A DNA stretch of 64,000 bases, taken from positions 1-64,000 of the forward strand of contig NZ_SLVP01000002.1 in the NCBI RefSeq assembly GCF_004345425.1, given 5' to 3'. The notes beneath the pieces are model-generated. The model was not told the origin of the DNA. It was given only the letters and a program-made list of their open reading frames with translations, and did no database searches. Source of the stretch: Paenibacillus sp. BK033 (GTDB taxonomy: Bacteria > Bacillota > Bacilli > Paenibacillales > Paenibacillaceae). The first letter of the stretch is position 1. Each line of letters opens with the position of its first letter. Below, in pieces: positions 26,936-35,903 of this stretch. The position numbers and the translations under genes were made by a program.

Positions 26936-27820
26936 TTATGTCCGCCGTCTGCGCCAGCCAAAGATCTTCACATGAACGATTGCTTTGGTCGACCAGTGGG
27001 CGACGAGATGAAGGATAATAAAGACAAGGACAAGCGGCTTGAACAATAACCAGCATACCGCCCACAGCACGAAAATTTGCCAAGGCTTCATTTTACGGAA
27101 TAATTTATTAGGCCACAAACAAATCCGGTAGAGCACATATTGATTCTGAAGCGACTCCAGGTAATCATCCTGGTACTGCTTCTCGTCCGGATTTAACCGC
27201 ACCGCGCTCCGCATATAAGTCTCATGCAGCTTGTAATCCCCTCGCCTGGCGGCAGACCAGGCCAAGTACATCAGCACAATCGGTTCTTCCGCGCCATAAC
27301 GGAGAGCTTCCCGCTCGACATCTCTGGATACGGCATCATTCCCGAGCAAAGCTTCCGTGTAACTAAGAATGGACAGATATTGCGGATTCTCGGGTTCGAG
27401 CTCCAGAGCAACCTCGATTTGCTCCTTCGCTTCCTTGAACTTGCCCTTCTTGTTCAGCTGATTAGCCCGCAAGTAATAATAATGAGCCTCGTAAGGATCA
27501 ATTCGCAGCGCTTCATGGACTGCCTCGTGAAAAGCAGCCTCGTTGCCGGTCTCATAAAACAACGAAACGCGGACATACCAGCCTAGATGATGCTCGGGGT
27601 CCCGTTTTAACGCTTCTTCCACCCAATGACGGGCTTTCTCGTAATCCCCCATTAACATGCAAATTTGAGCATATAAGGCGTAGGGATCCGGGTTATGAGG
27701 ATCTTCCCTTAGCAGCTTCTCCGTTTCAAGCAAGGCTTCCTTATATTTCTTCCAGGACATCAGCTGGTACACGCTCGTATAGCCAGTAAGAGAGGATGGG
27801 GTTAATGTCTCTTCTTCCAC
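26936..27820 (-). CDS. Membrane-anchored tetratricopeptide-repeat protein
   Basis: 294 aa. About five TPR units (residues 15-215; typical segments are NPDPYALYAQICMLMGDYEK and HLGWYVRVSLFYETGNEAAF) form a cytosolic superhelix. A membrane helix follows near the C-terminus (IFVLWAVCWLLFKPLVLVFI) and a basic tail (GWRRRRT). Such proteins act as adaptors or scaffolds. The start lies 24 bp after the stop of an AAA ATPase gene on the same strand, suggesting that the two products work together at the membrane (inference). I know no named function. Confidence 0.8.
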   Translation of the reverse strand: MEEETLTPSSLTGYTSVYQLMSWKKYKEALLETEKLLREDPHNPDPYALYAQICMLMGDYEKARHWVEEALKRDPEHHLGWYVRVSLFYETGNEAAFHEAVHEALRIDPYEAHYYYLRANQLNKKGKFKEAKEQIEVALELEPENPQYLSILSYTEALLGNDAVSRDVEREALRYGAEEPIVLMYLAWSAARRGDYKLHETYMRSAVRLNPDEKQYQDDYLESLQNQYVLYRICLWPNKLFRKMKPWQIFVLWAVCWLLFKPLVLVFIILHLVAHWSTKAIVHVKIFGWRRRRT

Positions 27821-27844
27821 TACTTCATCCTCCTCCCGAATCGT

Positions 27845-28801
27845 TTATTTTATCCCATGCTTCTTCGCGTAATCCAGCACAATCTTGTAATCCCCGTTCA
27901 CGTCGCTGAAGGTGGCATAGTTTCTCGCTGTCGCAAACCATTCGATCGTTGTCGCCTTCCGCTCCTTCAGCGCTTTCCGGAGATCATCCTGCGTAATCGG
28001 CTGAATGTCGCCGGTCTCGAACGTTCTCTCCATCGCAGAGGTTACGGCATCATTCACAACCTGCTCCAGGTCGGCTCCGGAGAACAGCTTCGTCTCTGCG
28101 GCAAGCTTGCCCAGATTGAGCGAGCTCGTAGGCTTGCCTGCAAGCTTCAGCTGTAAGATGGTGGAACGCTCCTCCTCTTCAGGCGGCGGTACAAACACTA
28201 GATGATTGAACCTTCCGGGGCGGCGCAAGGCAGAATCCAGATACCAAGGCGTATTGGTTGCCCCAATGACGAATACCTGGTCGTTGCCGGATTGCAGTCC
28301 GTCCAGCTCCGTCAGAAGCTGATTGACGAGCATGCGCTCGTGATGCTGCCTCATCTGATGACGGCTGCCGCCCATTGCATCCAGCTCATCGATAAAGATA
28401 ACGCATGGCTTATTTTCCCGGGCTTTCTGGAATACGTCGTGCAGGTTATGCTCGCTTTGACCGACATACATCGACAGGATCGCCTGCAGCTCGATATGAA
28501 TGAAATTCGCGTCAATCTCGCCGGCGACCGCTCGGGCAAGGAACGTCTTGCCGCATCCGGGAGGTCCGAACAAGAGAAGGCTGCCGCCAGCCTCTTTGCC
28601 GTAAGCCTTGAAGATTTCCGGCTGCTGCAAAGGCAGTATAAAGTTCATGCGGATCTTCTTCTTTACTTCTTCCAGTCCGCCAACATCCTCGAAGGTTTCC
28701 TTCGGCTTGTCCGATTCGACCAAGGAATGCTCATCCTTATCGAACTGCATCAGCTTCAGCTTATTCCTTCGTCTTTCCGAGAGCTCATCATAATCCGACA
28801 T
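27845..28801 (-). CDS. Cdc48/FtsH-like AAA ATPase
   Basis: 318 aa from the ATG at 28801, preceded by AAGGAGGAAGCGAGA. One AAA module: TFEDVGGLEEVKKKIR, Walker A GPPGCGKT (about residue 86), a pore-loop-like MYVGQSE with an aromatic residue, Walker B CVIFIDELDA, sensor 1 VIGATNTP and the second region of homology ALRRPGRFN. The C-terminal lid and a short tail follow; there is no protease domain and no membrane segment. The aromatic pore loop suggests substrate threading. A TPR membrane protein follows, which could be its adaptor. Confidence 0.85.
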   Translation of the reverse strand: MSDYDELSERRRNKLKLMQFDKDEHSLVESDKPKETFEDVGGLEEVKKKIRMNFILPLQQPEIFKAYGKEAGGSLLLFGPPGCGKTFLARAVAGEIDANFIHIELQAILSMYVGQSEHNLHDVFQKARENKPCVIFIDELDAMGGSRHQMRQHHERMLVNQLLTELDGLQSGNDQVFVIGATNTPWYLDSALRRPGRFNHLVFVPPPEEEERSTILQLKLAGKPTSSLNLGKLAAETKLFSGADLEQVVNDAVTSAMERTFETGDIQPITQDDLRKALKERKATTIEWFATARNYATFSDVNGDYKIVLDYAKKHGIK

Positions 28802-28844
28802 TCTCGCTTCCTCCTTCACCGCTATATAGAAAATAGTAACATAT

Positions 28845-29939
28845 TCATTTCGCCGTTTGTTTTACTTTCTCGTGAAGCAGCTCAAAGGCTTGTTTCAACC
28901 GTTCCTTCGGAATCGCGGGATAACGGTCTCCCAAGCTTACTTCATAATAGGAGGCCCCTTCCCCTGCGTCACGGACATTGCCCGTCAAGCCAATCCCGGA
29001 CTCTTCGCATATCTCAAGCAAGATCCTCTCAAAGGTTTCTTTCGGCATGGCGGCATAAACGTGAAACATGTTCGATACCGGCACCATCGGGCGTGTTCTA
29101 ATGCCTTCAATTCCGCTATTGTACAGGCCGGCTAGTTCTATGGCAGAAAGGTAATACTGCTCCATCTTCGGATGCCGTTCGTCAAACGCCTGATCCGCGC
29201 TTAGAATATACGGATAGAGACTGATCAGATCTCCGCCATGGCGCCGTTTCCAGATCTTCGATAGCTTCGTGAACTCTTCCTCGCCCGAAAGAATTGCTCC
29301 CGCAATACCGCCGATGCCTTTGTAAAAGGACACGTAAACACTATCAAACAAGCTGCACACTTCTGCCGCCGTCTTCCCGTAATAAGGCAAAATCTCAAAA
29401 AGTCTAGCACCGTCAAGATGAAGCTTGATGCCTTTCTCGCGGCAGTAGTCCGCAATCGCCTCAAGCTCCTCATAGGCGGGCAGCTGTCCTCCTATTTCCC
29501 TTTGGGGCAGTTCAAGCAGCATACAAGCAATGTCATCATCCATGCTCTTCACATCATCAAGCGTGATTAAGCGGTCTTTATCGGCCAGCAGTACGGGTTC
29601 CAAATGATGAAGCTCCTTCAGACCATCCTGCTCGTGAATCTCCAGATGGCATAATGGATGGTAAGCAACCTTGCGGCTGCTCTTCTCCTCGCACCATAGC
29701 CGAAGCGCGATTTGCTGGGCCATCGTACCGCTAGGAAAAAAGACTGCCGAAGGTTTCCCTAGAAAAGCCGCTATTTTCGCTTGAAAATCTTCGATCACTT
29801 TTCCCGTACCGTAAATATCGCTATCCATCTCGCCGTCCAGATGGTCAAAGGTATCCTTAAGGACCTGAACATTGCGTTTTCCATGTCCGACTACCGGGTA
29901 TTCCGCTGCGTTAAACGCTTCTAAAAGTGTCTTTACCAA
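28845..29939 (-). CDS. Low-specificity L-threonine aldolase family (beta-eliminating lyase fold)
   Basis: 364 aa, fold-type I PLP enzyme. Motifs include GEMDSDIYGTGKVIEDF, FFPSGTMAQQIAL, KLHLDGARLFEILPYYG (Asp and Arg contacting PLP) and VYVSFYKGIGGIAGAIL with the Schiff-base lysine. Family members split threonine or allo-threonine into glycine and acetaldehyde. The gene overlaps the preceding SDR by 7 bp and is probably translated with it. It is distinct from the D-specific enzyme at 12842. Confidence 0.85.
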   Translation of the reverse strand: MVKTLLEAFNAAEYPVVGHGKRNVQVLKDTFDHLDGEMDSDIYGTGKVIEDFQAKIAAFLGKPSAVFFPSGTMAQQIALRLWCEEKSSRKVAYHPLCHLEIHEQDGLKELHHLEPVLLADKDRLITLDDVKSMDDDIACMLLELPQREIGGQLPAYEELEAIADYCREKGIKLHLDGARLFEILPYYGKTAAEVCSLFDSVYVSFYKGIGGIAGAILSGEEEFTKLSKIWKRRHGGDLISLYPYILSADQAFDERHPKMEQYYLSAIELAGLYNSGIEGIRTRPMVPVSNMFHVYAAMPKETFERILLEICEESGIGLTGNVRDAGEGASYYEVSLGDRYPAIPKERLKQAFELLHEKVKQTAK

Positions 29940-30655
29940 TTCAATTTCCTACCTTCGTAATCTACGTATTCGCATTCCATTTCAGCCGCATCTCTTGCTA
30001 ATGCCGACTGGATCACCTTCGTAATTCCTGCCGCGGACTGCTCGGGTGTCAGCTCGGCCGCTTCATCCAGCTTGCCCTGCATAAACGTCTTCACCCAGCC
30101 CGGATGAATGACCAGCACGCGTCCTCCCTGCGGCTTGAGTCCGTTATGTATGAGCTTCGATTGCATGTTCACCGCCGTCTTGGACATGCAGTACGCGTAC
30201 CAGGCATCGCGCCAGCAATCAGTAACGCTGCCTGCTTCCGATGAAATATTGGCGATCAGCTTGGAATCGCTTTGCAGCAGAAGAGGCGTAAACGTCTGGC
30301 TCATGCGTAAGCTGCCTAGAGCATTCACGTTAAATACACTCAGCATTTCTTCATATTGGAGCTCTCCGAGAATAGTATTTCGAATATCTCCCAGGATCGC
30401 GGCATTATTTATAAGAACATCAAGCTTATCCGTCCGGGACCGTACCCATTCATGAGCTTGCTTCACGCTTGCGTCGCTTGCCACATTCAGCGGGAACACC
30501 GTCAGCTGCTCGCCGTATTGCTGCAGCAGCTCTTGCAATCCGGGGCTGTCCGCATATTGTCCCGCGAATACGCGGTTGCCGTCCTCCAGCCATTTGGCGG
30601 CAAGCGCCAAGCCAACCCCGCGATCCGCGCCTGTCACTAGCATAGTTCTGATCAT
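29933..30655 (-). CDS. SDR-family oxidoreductase
   Basis: 240 aa. The cofactor loop is TGADRGVGLALA, then NNAAILGD, a catalytic Ser region (ANISSEAGS) and YCMSKTAVNM (Tyr-x-x-x-Lys). It resembles the C-factor-like/sniffer-type short-chain dehydrogenases. GGAGACGGG precedes the ATG. It overlaps the threonine aldolase gene by 7 bp; the joint role is not clear. Confidence 0.88.
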   Translation of the reverse strand: MIRTMLVTGADRGVGLALAAKWLEDGNRVFAGQYADSPGLQELLQQYGEQLTVFPLNVASDASVKQAHEWVRSRTDKLDVLINNAAILGDIRNTILGELQYEEMLSVFNVNALGSLRMSQTFTPLLLQSDSKLIANISSEAGSVTDCWRDAWYAYCMSKTAVNMQSKLIHNGLKPQGGRVLVIHPGWVKTFMQGKLDEAAELTPEQSAAGITKVIQSALARDAAEMECEYVDYEGRKLNW

Positions 30656-30778
30656 GTTTCCCGTCTCCTCTCCCTGACTGTCCGTTCCTAATCTTTTTCA
30701 ACCAAGTCTGAGCAGGTATCGCTTTCTAAGTATAGCATACAACCCTTCGCATGAAATCGTTTACGCAAACCGAATGGG

Positions 30779-30810
30779 AAAAACCGCTGCCGGAGCCGAC
30801 AGCGGTTTTT
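30779..30810. terminator. Bidirectional terminator
   Basis: The 11-bp stem AAAAACCGCTG/CAGCGGTTTTT (30779-30789 with 30800-30810) lies directly after the stop of the 179-aa minus-strand gene and before the SDR gene. Confidence 0.8.
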
Positions 30811-30814
30811 CTCC

Positions 30815-31354
30815 TTACTCTTCAAGCTGATTGCTGTTTTGCTCCGATTCTCCCTGGCTGTTATCGGCTTCCGCCTCATGGGCGGCAGCGATCTTAAGCC
30901 GGTAGAGATCCCTGTAATTTTGCAGCAGAGTTGCCTCTTGTTCATGAATAAGTGCCGTAAGCTGCTCAATGCGAAATTCCAGGGACAAGCCTTGCTCCAG
31001 TATCTCTTCCTCTTCAAGAGGAGGCTCGTAGATTAGGGTCTTGCTGCAGCCGAAGGTTGATTCCGCCCATTCGTTGGCGTCATCCTTGCTGCTATGCTTA
31101 TAGATCTCCACATACGTATCAAATAGCGCATTAACGGCTTTTCGGCAATCCCAGCCCAAAATAACAAGACCTTCTTTGGCTTTGTTCACCGCACGCATAA
31201 GCTGGAAGTCGTTTAATCTTCCGCGTTCGGCTTCTACACGGTCAATCTCCGCGACGAATACTGGATATGCGCGGCAAAATAATGCGGCAGCAGCGAAAAA
31301 CTCCTCCTGCGGAATGTTTGTGGCATCCTGCTGCGGTTTGGAAGCTTGCTCCAT
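30815..31354 (-). CDS. Conserved hypothetical protein, 179 aa
   Basis: A soluble, acidic, helix-rich protein with no signal or membrane segment. The central part (about 20-110) has aromatic and cysteine residues (FFAAAALFCRAYPVFVAEID, ILGWDCRKAVNALFDTYVEI), and the last 60 residues are predicted coiled coil (EEEEILEQGL, LIHEQEATLLQNY) ending in a polar tail. I do not recognise the family. It is transcribed alone between two terminator-like sites. A GAGGGG site lies about 15 bp before the ATG. Confidence 0.65.
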   Translation of the reverse strand: MEQASKPQQDATNIPQEEFFAAAALFCRAYPVFVAEIDRVEAERGRLNDFQLMRAVNKAKEGLVILGWDCRKAVNALFDTYVEIYKHSSKDDANEWAESTFGCSKTLIYEPPLEEEEILEQGLSLEFRIEQLTALIHEQEATLLQNYRDLYRLKIAAAHEAEADNSQGESEQNSNQLEE

Positions 31355-31528
31355 TTTGTCGTCATTCCCCTCTTGCCAGACTTCCTTAAAGCCGGGTCAA
31401 GCATAACCCGATTCTAAAAGTATATGTAACATCGCGGAATGAAGCAAGACTTGCCTTGCCATGACTTTACTACCATATTCGTATATAATAGACCCAAGAT
31501 CGATGTACATAAGAAAGCTGGTGCTTAA

Positions 31529-31633
31529 ATGAATGGTCGTAAAGCAGTATTCATTATCATTGGATTATGCGTGGTTTTAGCCTTATTCGTATACGGCTGT
31601 ATCCACTATGTAGTAAATGCGCATTCGAGCTGA
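31529..31633 (+). CDS. 34-aa single-helix membrane peptide
   Basis: The ORF encodes MNGRKAVFIIIGLCVVLALF and then VYGCIHYVVNAHSS, one membrane helix with a basic start. No strong ribosome site is seen (AAGAAAG about 14 bp upstream), but a terminator begins inside its last codons, which suggests a real short transcript. Convergent with the thioesterase gene. It may be a small regulatory or stress peptide; no family recognised. Confidence 0.5.
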   Translation: MNGRKAVFIIIGLCVVLALFVYGCIHYVVNAHSS

Positions 31634-31648
31634 ATGCGCATTTTTTCT
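31615..31648 (+). terminator. Terminator overlapping a stop codon
   Basis: The perfect 12-bp stem AAATGCGCATTC (31615-31626) / GAATGCGCATTT (31632-31643), with loop GAGCT, is followed by more T. The TGA of the 34-aa ORF (31631-31633) lies across the loop and right arm. The A-rich left side could also serve the opposite strand. Confidence 0.85.
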
Positions 31649-31656
31649 GTCCTCTA

Positions 31657-32178
31657 TTAATCCCACGGATGGGCAACCGTCAAAAAGTCCGCGAATTTCT
31701 TGCTCTCCTCGCGGCGAATCCGCCGCATCTCCGCACGATGAGGAGCCGTCTCGTACAGCTTGAATTCCTCCTCGGACTCCGGAATGACCTTGGGCACGGG
31801 TACCGGGTGCTTATTCTGATCCAGAGCGACAAAGGTCAGGAAAGAGGTTGCCGCAACGACGCGCTCCCCGGTTAATAGATCTTCTTTAATGACCTTAACA
31901 AACACCTCCACGGACGTACGGCCCGTCCAAGTAACAAAGGACTCCAGGCATACGGAATCCGACGGCCGGATCGGCTGCAGAAAATCGACGGAGTCGGTGG
32001 ACGCGGTTACGACGGCGCGCCGGCAATGCTTAGTCGCGGCAATGGACGCAATATCATCGATATAGGCCATCAGCTTGCCGCCAAATAACGTGTTGTGGTT
32101 ATTCACATCCGTCGGGAAAATCCTGGACGTCTTGTAGCATCTGGATTCGCGGGAATAACGTTGTTCCATATGAGCCAT
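31657..32178 (-). CDS. Acyl-CoA thioesterase (hotdog fold)
   Basis: 173 aa. It has the hotdog thioesterase signature NHNTLFGGKLMAYIDDIASI with the conserved Asp, followed by VDFLQPIRPSDSVCLE. Length and motifs match the cytosolic acyl-CoA hydrolase group that includes B. subtilis YkhA. It cleaves acyl-CoA to free acid and CoA. An ATG three codons downstream is possible, but AAGGAAAG precedes the first. Single-gene unit. Confidence 0.9.
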   Translation of the reverse strand: MAHMEQRYSRESRCYKTSRIFPTDVNNHNTLFGGKLMAYIDDIASIAATKHCRRAVVTASTDSVDFLQPIRPSDSVCLESFVTWTGRTSVEVFVKVIKEDLLTGERVVAATSFLTFVALDQNKHPVPVPKVIPESEEEFKLYETAPHRAEMRRIRREESKKFADFLTVAHPWD

Positions 32179-32211
32179 CTTCTTTCCTTGTCGATATCAA
32201 CTTATCTGTTC

Positions 32212-33171
32212 TTAAGGTGCAAGAAACACGGACAGCATTTGCCGCAGAGCACGGTCGGCATCCACTTCCAGACAGAATGTAATCTCTCTTCCAACGGCCG
32301 GAATGACCCGGCGGTCCGTAATGATCATGCCTGCCGTCAAGTCGTGTCCGCAATCGATATCCGCATGCATGACTCTTGTGTTCACAAGAGACGGATTAAC
32401 CGCGACCAGCACCGCAAGCGGGTCATGCATCGGGCATTCGCCGAGGTATTGATTGGTTTGGAGATAGAAATCGAAATACTTCTCGAGCGATGTATGTAAA
32501 AAATCGACGATTGGCTGTTTGTTATCCGGTGCAAGCTGACGAAGCTGGGCCAGATGACCTTTGGATAATCTCGTTTCCAGCGTAACGTCCAGACCTACAA
32601 TCGTAAGCGGCACCTCGGAACGGAACACTTGCTGAGCCGCCTCCGGGTCGCCCCACAGATTCGCTTCGCTGACCGGAGTGACGTTACCCGCAGCGAAGAC
32701 GGTTCCGCCCATTACGACAACTTGACGGATCTTGCCCGCAATGGATGGATCCAGCGACAAGGCCAGAGCCAGGTTGGTCATGCGGCCGACGGTAATCACA
32801 ACCAGCTCGCCCGGCAGTTCGTGGGCTTTACGGACGATAAATTCCGCTGCCGATTCCTTCAGAGGCTGCTGCTCCGTTGGCGGAATCTCCGCGTCGCCAA
32901 TCCCGTTATAGCCGTGAATATGCGGCACCGGACCGGCATATTCACGCTTCAGCGGACCGGAAGCCCCTGCCGCGACCGGCACCTCGTAGCCGCAATTCGC
33001 CAGCTTAATGAGCCTGAGCGTATTTTCCGTAGCTTGTTCCACATGAATATTTCCAAAGCCGGTTGTTAGTCCTTCCACATGAATATCCGGCGAGAGCAAG
33101 GCATACAAAATGGCCAGTGCATCGTCAATCCCCGTGTCTACATCCAAAATAATTCGTGTCTTTGCGTTCAT
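32212..33171 (-). CDS. Inosine-uridine-type nucleoside hydrolase
   Basis: 319 aa. The calcium-binding N-terminus IILDVDTGIDDALAIL is diagnostic of the nucleoside hydrolase family, with VVMGGT and HDPLAVLVA further on as expected. It cleaves ribonucleosides to base and ribose. AGGAGG precedes the ATG. It lies 7 kb from the purine cluster rather than inside it, but would feed bases into that pathway. Confidence 0.93.
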   Translation of the reverse strand: MNAKTRIILDVDTGIDDALAILYALLSPDIHVEGLTTGFGNIHVEQATENTLRLIKLANCGYEVPVAAGASGPLKREYAGPVPHIHGYNGIGDAEIPPTEQQPLKESAAEFIVRKAHELPGELVVITVGRMTNLALALSLDPSIAGKIRQVVVMGGTVFAAGNVTPVSEANLWGDPEAAQQVFRSEVPLTIVGLDVTLETRLSKGHLAQLRQLAPDNKQPIVDFLHTSLEKYFDFYLQTNQYLGECPMHDPLAVLVAVNPSLVNTRVMHADIDCGHDLTAGMIITDRRVIPAVGREITFCLEVDADRALRQMLSVFLAP

Positions 33172-33257
33172 ATTGCTATTCCTCCTGTCCGAATACCTCT
33201 ATTGTAATCGAATTCGACAAATTTTGCCTACCCTAAGTGAAACGGCTGGAATTTAAA

Positions 33258-33290
33258 AAGAGCCAAGACTTCTTATAAGTCCTGGCTCTT
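33258..33290 (-). terminator. Terminator of the carboxypeptidase gene
   Basis: A 13-bp stem with one mismatch (33258-33271 with 33277-33290) is followed, on the minus strand, by TTTTTAAA. It lies just after the stop at 33296. Confidence 0.8.
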
Positions 33291-33295
33291 ACGCT

Positions 33296-34576
33296 TTATT
33301 TATATAGTCTTCTTCTGCGTTGCCTTACATACATGATTCTTCCTGCTAACAGCATGAATAGAAGCATGACGGACCAGGTAATCGCAATTCCCAGATGCCA
33401 GCCTGTGAAATTATCGGATTGTCCGCTGCCTTTGAGGGGATCCGAATTCTTAACCGAGGCAATCTGAACCTCTGCCTGTTCGGCAAGCGGAATGATCGGA
33501 ACCAAAGTCCCCGCTGTTTCGGCCGGATTATAAACCTCCGAAGATTGAACGTAAGCTTTGCCGCTTGAGTCTACAACTACGTCAGGAACAACCCCGTCCT
33601 TGACCGTCACGTATAGCGGCTTGTCGGCCATAAATTCCGCCGGCTTCCCTGTGTCCCGCGTTACGAACGTCCGCTTCTCGTCGGCGGCCATAACCTGCAT
33701 GCTCGAAAAATGGGCAAACCCGTAATCAAGCAGCTGCGTCATATCCTTATAAACGCCCGAATCGGTAGCGCCTTTCAGAATAACGCCAATAAGCTCCATA
33801 TCGCCGCGCTGCGCCGCGGAAACCAAGGTATAGCCTGCCGCCTGCGTAAAGCCGTTCTTCACGCCAATGGCGCCATCGTAGCTGCCCAGCAGCTTGTTGT
33901 GGTTTTCTAGCTTGGAGACCCATTCTTGACCGACCCACGGCCTCGATTTGGTTGCCACCACCTGCCGGAATTGCTCGTTTTGCATCGCATATTGCGCAAT
34001 CTTGGCCATATCTCTCGCTGTCGTGTATTGATTATCATCCGGCAAGCCGCTTGGATTGACGAAATTCGTATCCCAGAGTCCAAGCTTGCGCACAAATTCA
34101 TTCATACGAACGGCAAATTGCTCTTTGGTACCGTCGATATGCTCCGCTATCGCGGTGGCCGCATCGTTCCCGGAGTTAATGAGCATACCTTCGATAAGAT
34201 CCAGCATCGGCTTCTGCTCGCCTTCCGCCAGGTAGATCCGGGTGCCGTCTTCGCCCCGCGCCGTCTTGGAGACGGTTACGATGTCGGAAGGATCCGATTG
34301 CTCCAGCGCAATGATGCCGGTTACAATTTTGGTTATGCTGGCCGGGTACAAGCGTTCCGTTTCATTCTTGGCAAACAACACGGCGCCGGATTTGGCATCA
34401 ATCAAGATTGCCGCCTCGGAATGAGGCGTTTCCGGCAGCTGCACTACCGTCTGATCGGCGGGCTGCCTGGTTTGTTCCCCTGGCGTCTGCAAGGTTTCTT
34501 CGGCAAAAGCGGGCATAGGTGCCAGCAAAACGAGAATAATGAACATCATTGCAATCAGGCCTTGAAGTCTTCTCAT
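33296..34576 (-). CDS. D-alanyl-D-alanine carboxypeptidase (low-molecular-weight PBP, DacF-like)
   Basis: 426 aa from the ATG at 34576 (AGAGGGGAATT upstream; the TTG 7 codons earlier is less likely). It has a signal peptide (LIAMMFIILVLLAPMPAFA). Active-site motifs are S-x-x-K in YPASITKIVTGI, SGN in LINSGNDAATAIAEH and KNG in place of KTG (AIGVKNGFTQ). A C-terminal membrane helix (AITWSVMLLFMLLAGRIMYV) with a basic tail anchors it. It trims the terminal D-Ala from peptidoglycan stems on the outer membrane face. It follows a HAD phosphatase gene by 11 bp. Confidence 0.92.
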   Translation of the reverse strand: MRRLQGLIAMMFIILVLLAPMPAFAEETLQTPGEQTRQPADQTVVQLPETPHSEAAILIDAKSGAVLFAKNETERLYPASITKIVTGIIALEQSDPSDIVTVSKTARGEDGTRIYLAEGEQKPMLDLIEGMLINSGNDAATAIAEHIDGTKEQFAVRMNEFVRKLGLWDTNFVNPSGLPDDNQYTTARDMAKIAQYAMQNEQFRQVVATKSRPWVGQEWVSKLENHNKLLGSYDGAIGVKNGFTQAAGYTLVSAAQRGDMELIGVILKGATDSGVYKDMTQLLDYGFAHFSSMQVMAADEKRTFVTRDTGKPAEFMADKPLYVTVKDGVVPDVVVDSSGKAYVQSSEVYNPAETAGTLVPIIPLAEQAEVQIASVKNSDPLKGSGQSDNFTGWHLGIAITWSVMLLFMLLAGRIMYVRQRRRRLYK

Positions 34577-34587
34577 AATTCCCCTCT

Positions 34588-35439
34588 TTATTCCCAAGTA
34601 GTCAATCGAGACCGTTCTACTGCTATATATCGGGCGACCGCATCCTCATTATTGGTGCCGGCGATGCGGTCCGCCAATCGCAAGATTTGTTCATGCGCAT
34701 CCGCGACGGCTATTCGGGTTCCTGCCGCTCGGAACATGCCTAGATCATTCAGATTGTCGCCAAATACCGTAACATCCGACAGCTCCGTTCCGACGAGCTT
34801 TGCCCATAACCTCGCCCCTTCGCCTTTATTCGCCAAGGGATGACTCATTTCGAGAAAATAATGATCTTTAATATACGCGTCTTTTATGAACTCCATGTGA
34901 ACAAGCCCGCCAAACAATCGCTCTGCCGTCTGTTTCAACGGCTCAAGCTCTTCATACAGTCCGATGTAACTGATGATAAGAGAACGGAAGGAATCATCGA
35001 CATGAAGATGCTCTAGTTCCGTAAAACGCGGGTCTTGGGGTCTGCTCTCATAAAAGGAAAGGTCTCCCGGCCGGGTTAGCTTCTCATGCAGCACTTTCTC
35101 CTGATCGTCTTCATTCAACGCGAATACGAGCGGAGCGAGTCCATGCTGCCGTCCCGCTTCCAGTATATCATTCGATAATTGAGGACTAAGCCAATTGCCG
35201 CCTAACACCCGCTTCCCTTCAGGATCGAAAATAACGGCGCCGTTATACAGCACAACCGGATAACGCCAGGGAATGGAAGAAGTAACCTTATGAGAGCTCG
35301 CATAACTTCTAGCTGTCGCATAGCTGATAATTACGCCCGCATTCAGCGCTTCCTTAAGCTGAGTTATCGTATAAGCCGATAAAGTCTGATCCGAACGAAG
35401 CAGCGTGCCGTCCAGATCCGTTAAATAGCAGGAAGGCAT
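34588..35439 (-). CDS. HAD-superfamily phosphatase, Cof subfamily
   Basis: 283 aa from the ATG at 35439, which has GGAGG 8-10 bp upstream; the ATG five codons before it is the ribosome site itself. Motif I is LTDLDGTLL, motif II SYATARS, and the late motif VFGDNLNDLGMF completes the active site. The large C2 cap marks the Cof-type sugar-phosphate/pyridoxal-phosphate phosphatases. Substrate not assignable. Confidence 0.9.
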   Translation of the reverse strand: MPSCYLTDLDGTLLRSDQTLSAYTITQLKEALNAGVIISYATARSYASSHKVTSSIPWRYPVVLYNGAVIFDPEGKRVLGGNWLSPQLSNDILEAGRQHGLAPLVFALNEDDQEKVLHEKLTRPGDLSFYESRPQDPRFTELEHLHVDDSFRSLIISYIGLYEELEPLKQTAERLFGGLVHMEFIKDAYIKDHYFLEMSHPLANKGEGARLWAKLVGTELSDVTVFGDNLNDLGMFRAAGTRIAVADAHEQILRLADRIAGTNNEDAVARYIAVERSRLTTWE

Positions 35440-35552
35440 AATAGATTCCTCCATTAGAATAGCATTTGTAATCTGGCTATTTTCATATTACAATCCGTCT
35501 ATTATGAATATTTTTTCGTAAATTATATTACCTTCTTAAAGGAGAAATAGCA

Positions 35553-35861
35553 ATGAATTCAAAAGAAATGGAACAGATTATCATAGAAAGATATAAACGG
35601 GATGAAGATACGATGATTCTTGTGTTCGCCCAGTGGTGCGTGAATTATGGTCTGGATGCGGTAGAACTCTATTCCCGGGCGTATCCGCATCAGGGCGGAA
35701 ATCCCCGCCTGCTTGCAGCATTACCATTAACCGCGCCTAAGGAAGAAGCGGGCGATATTGACGATGCTACCGTTTTGCAGGTGTTGTCGCTGTTTGGCAA
35801 TGAAGAGCTCGCCTTTGTCGTATCGGAAGAGATTGACCGCCGTCCGCGGAAGGACCGTTAG
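35553..35861 (+). CDS. Conserved hypothetical protein, 102 aa
   Basis: A small soluble acidic protein (MEQIIIERYKRDEDTMILVF, then AQWCVNYGLDAVELYSRAYP). AAAGGAG lies 7 bp before the ATG and the frame is clean, so it is a real gene. No domain is recognised. It is divergent from the HAD phosphatase gene. Confidence 0.7.
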   Translation: MNSKEMEQIIIERYKRDEDTMILVFAQWCVNYGLDAVELYSRAYPHQGGNPRLLAALPLTAPKEEAGDIDDATVLQVLSLFGNEELAFVVSEEIDRRPRKDR

Positions 35862-35903
35862 CATTCGCATACATTACGGCATCCAAATAAAGGAGGTTGT
35901 TAT

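Noticed and set aside
30688..31017. 109-aa minus-strand ORF
   Set aside because: It spans a terminator and overlaps the 179-aa gene in another frame; no ribosome site or family pattern.
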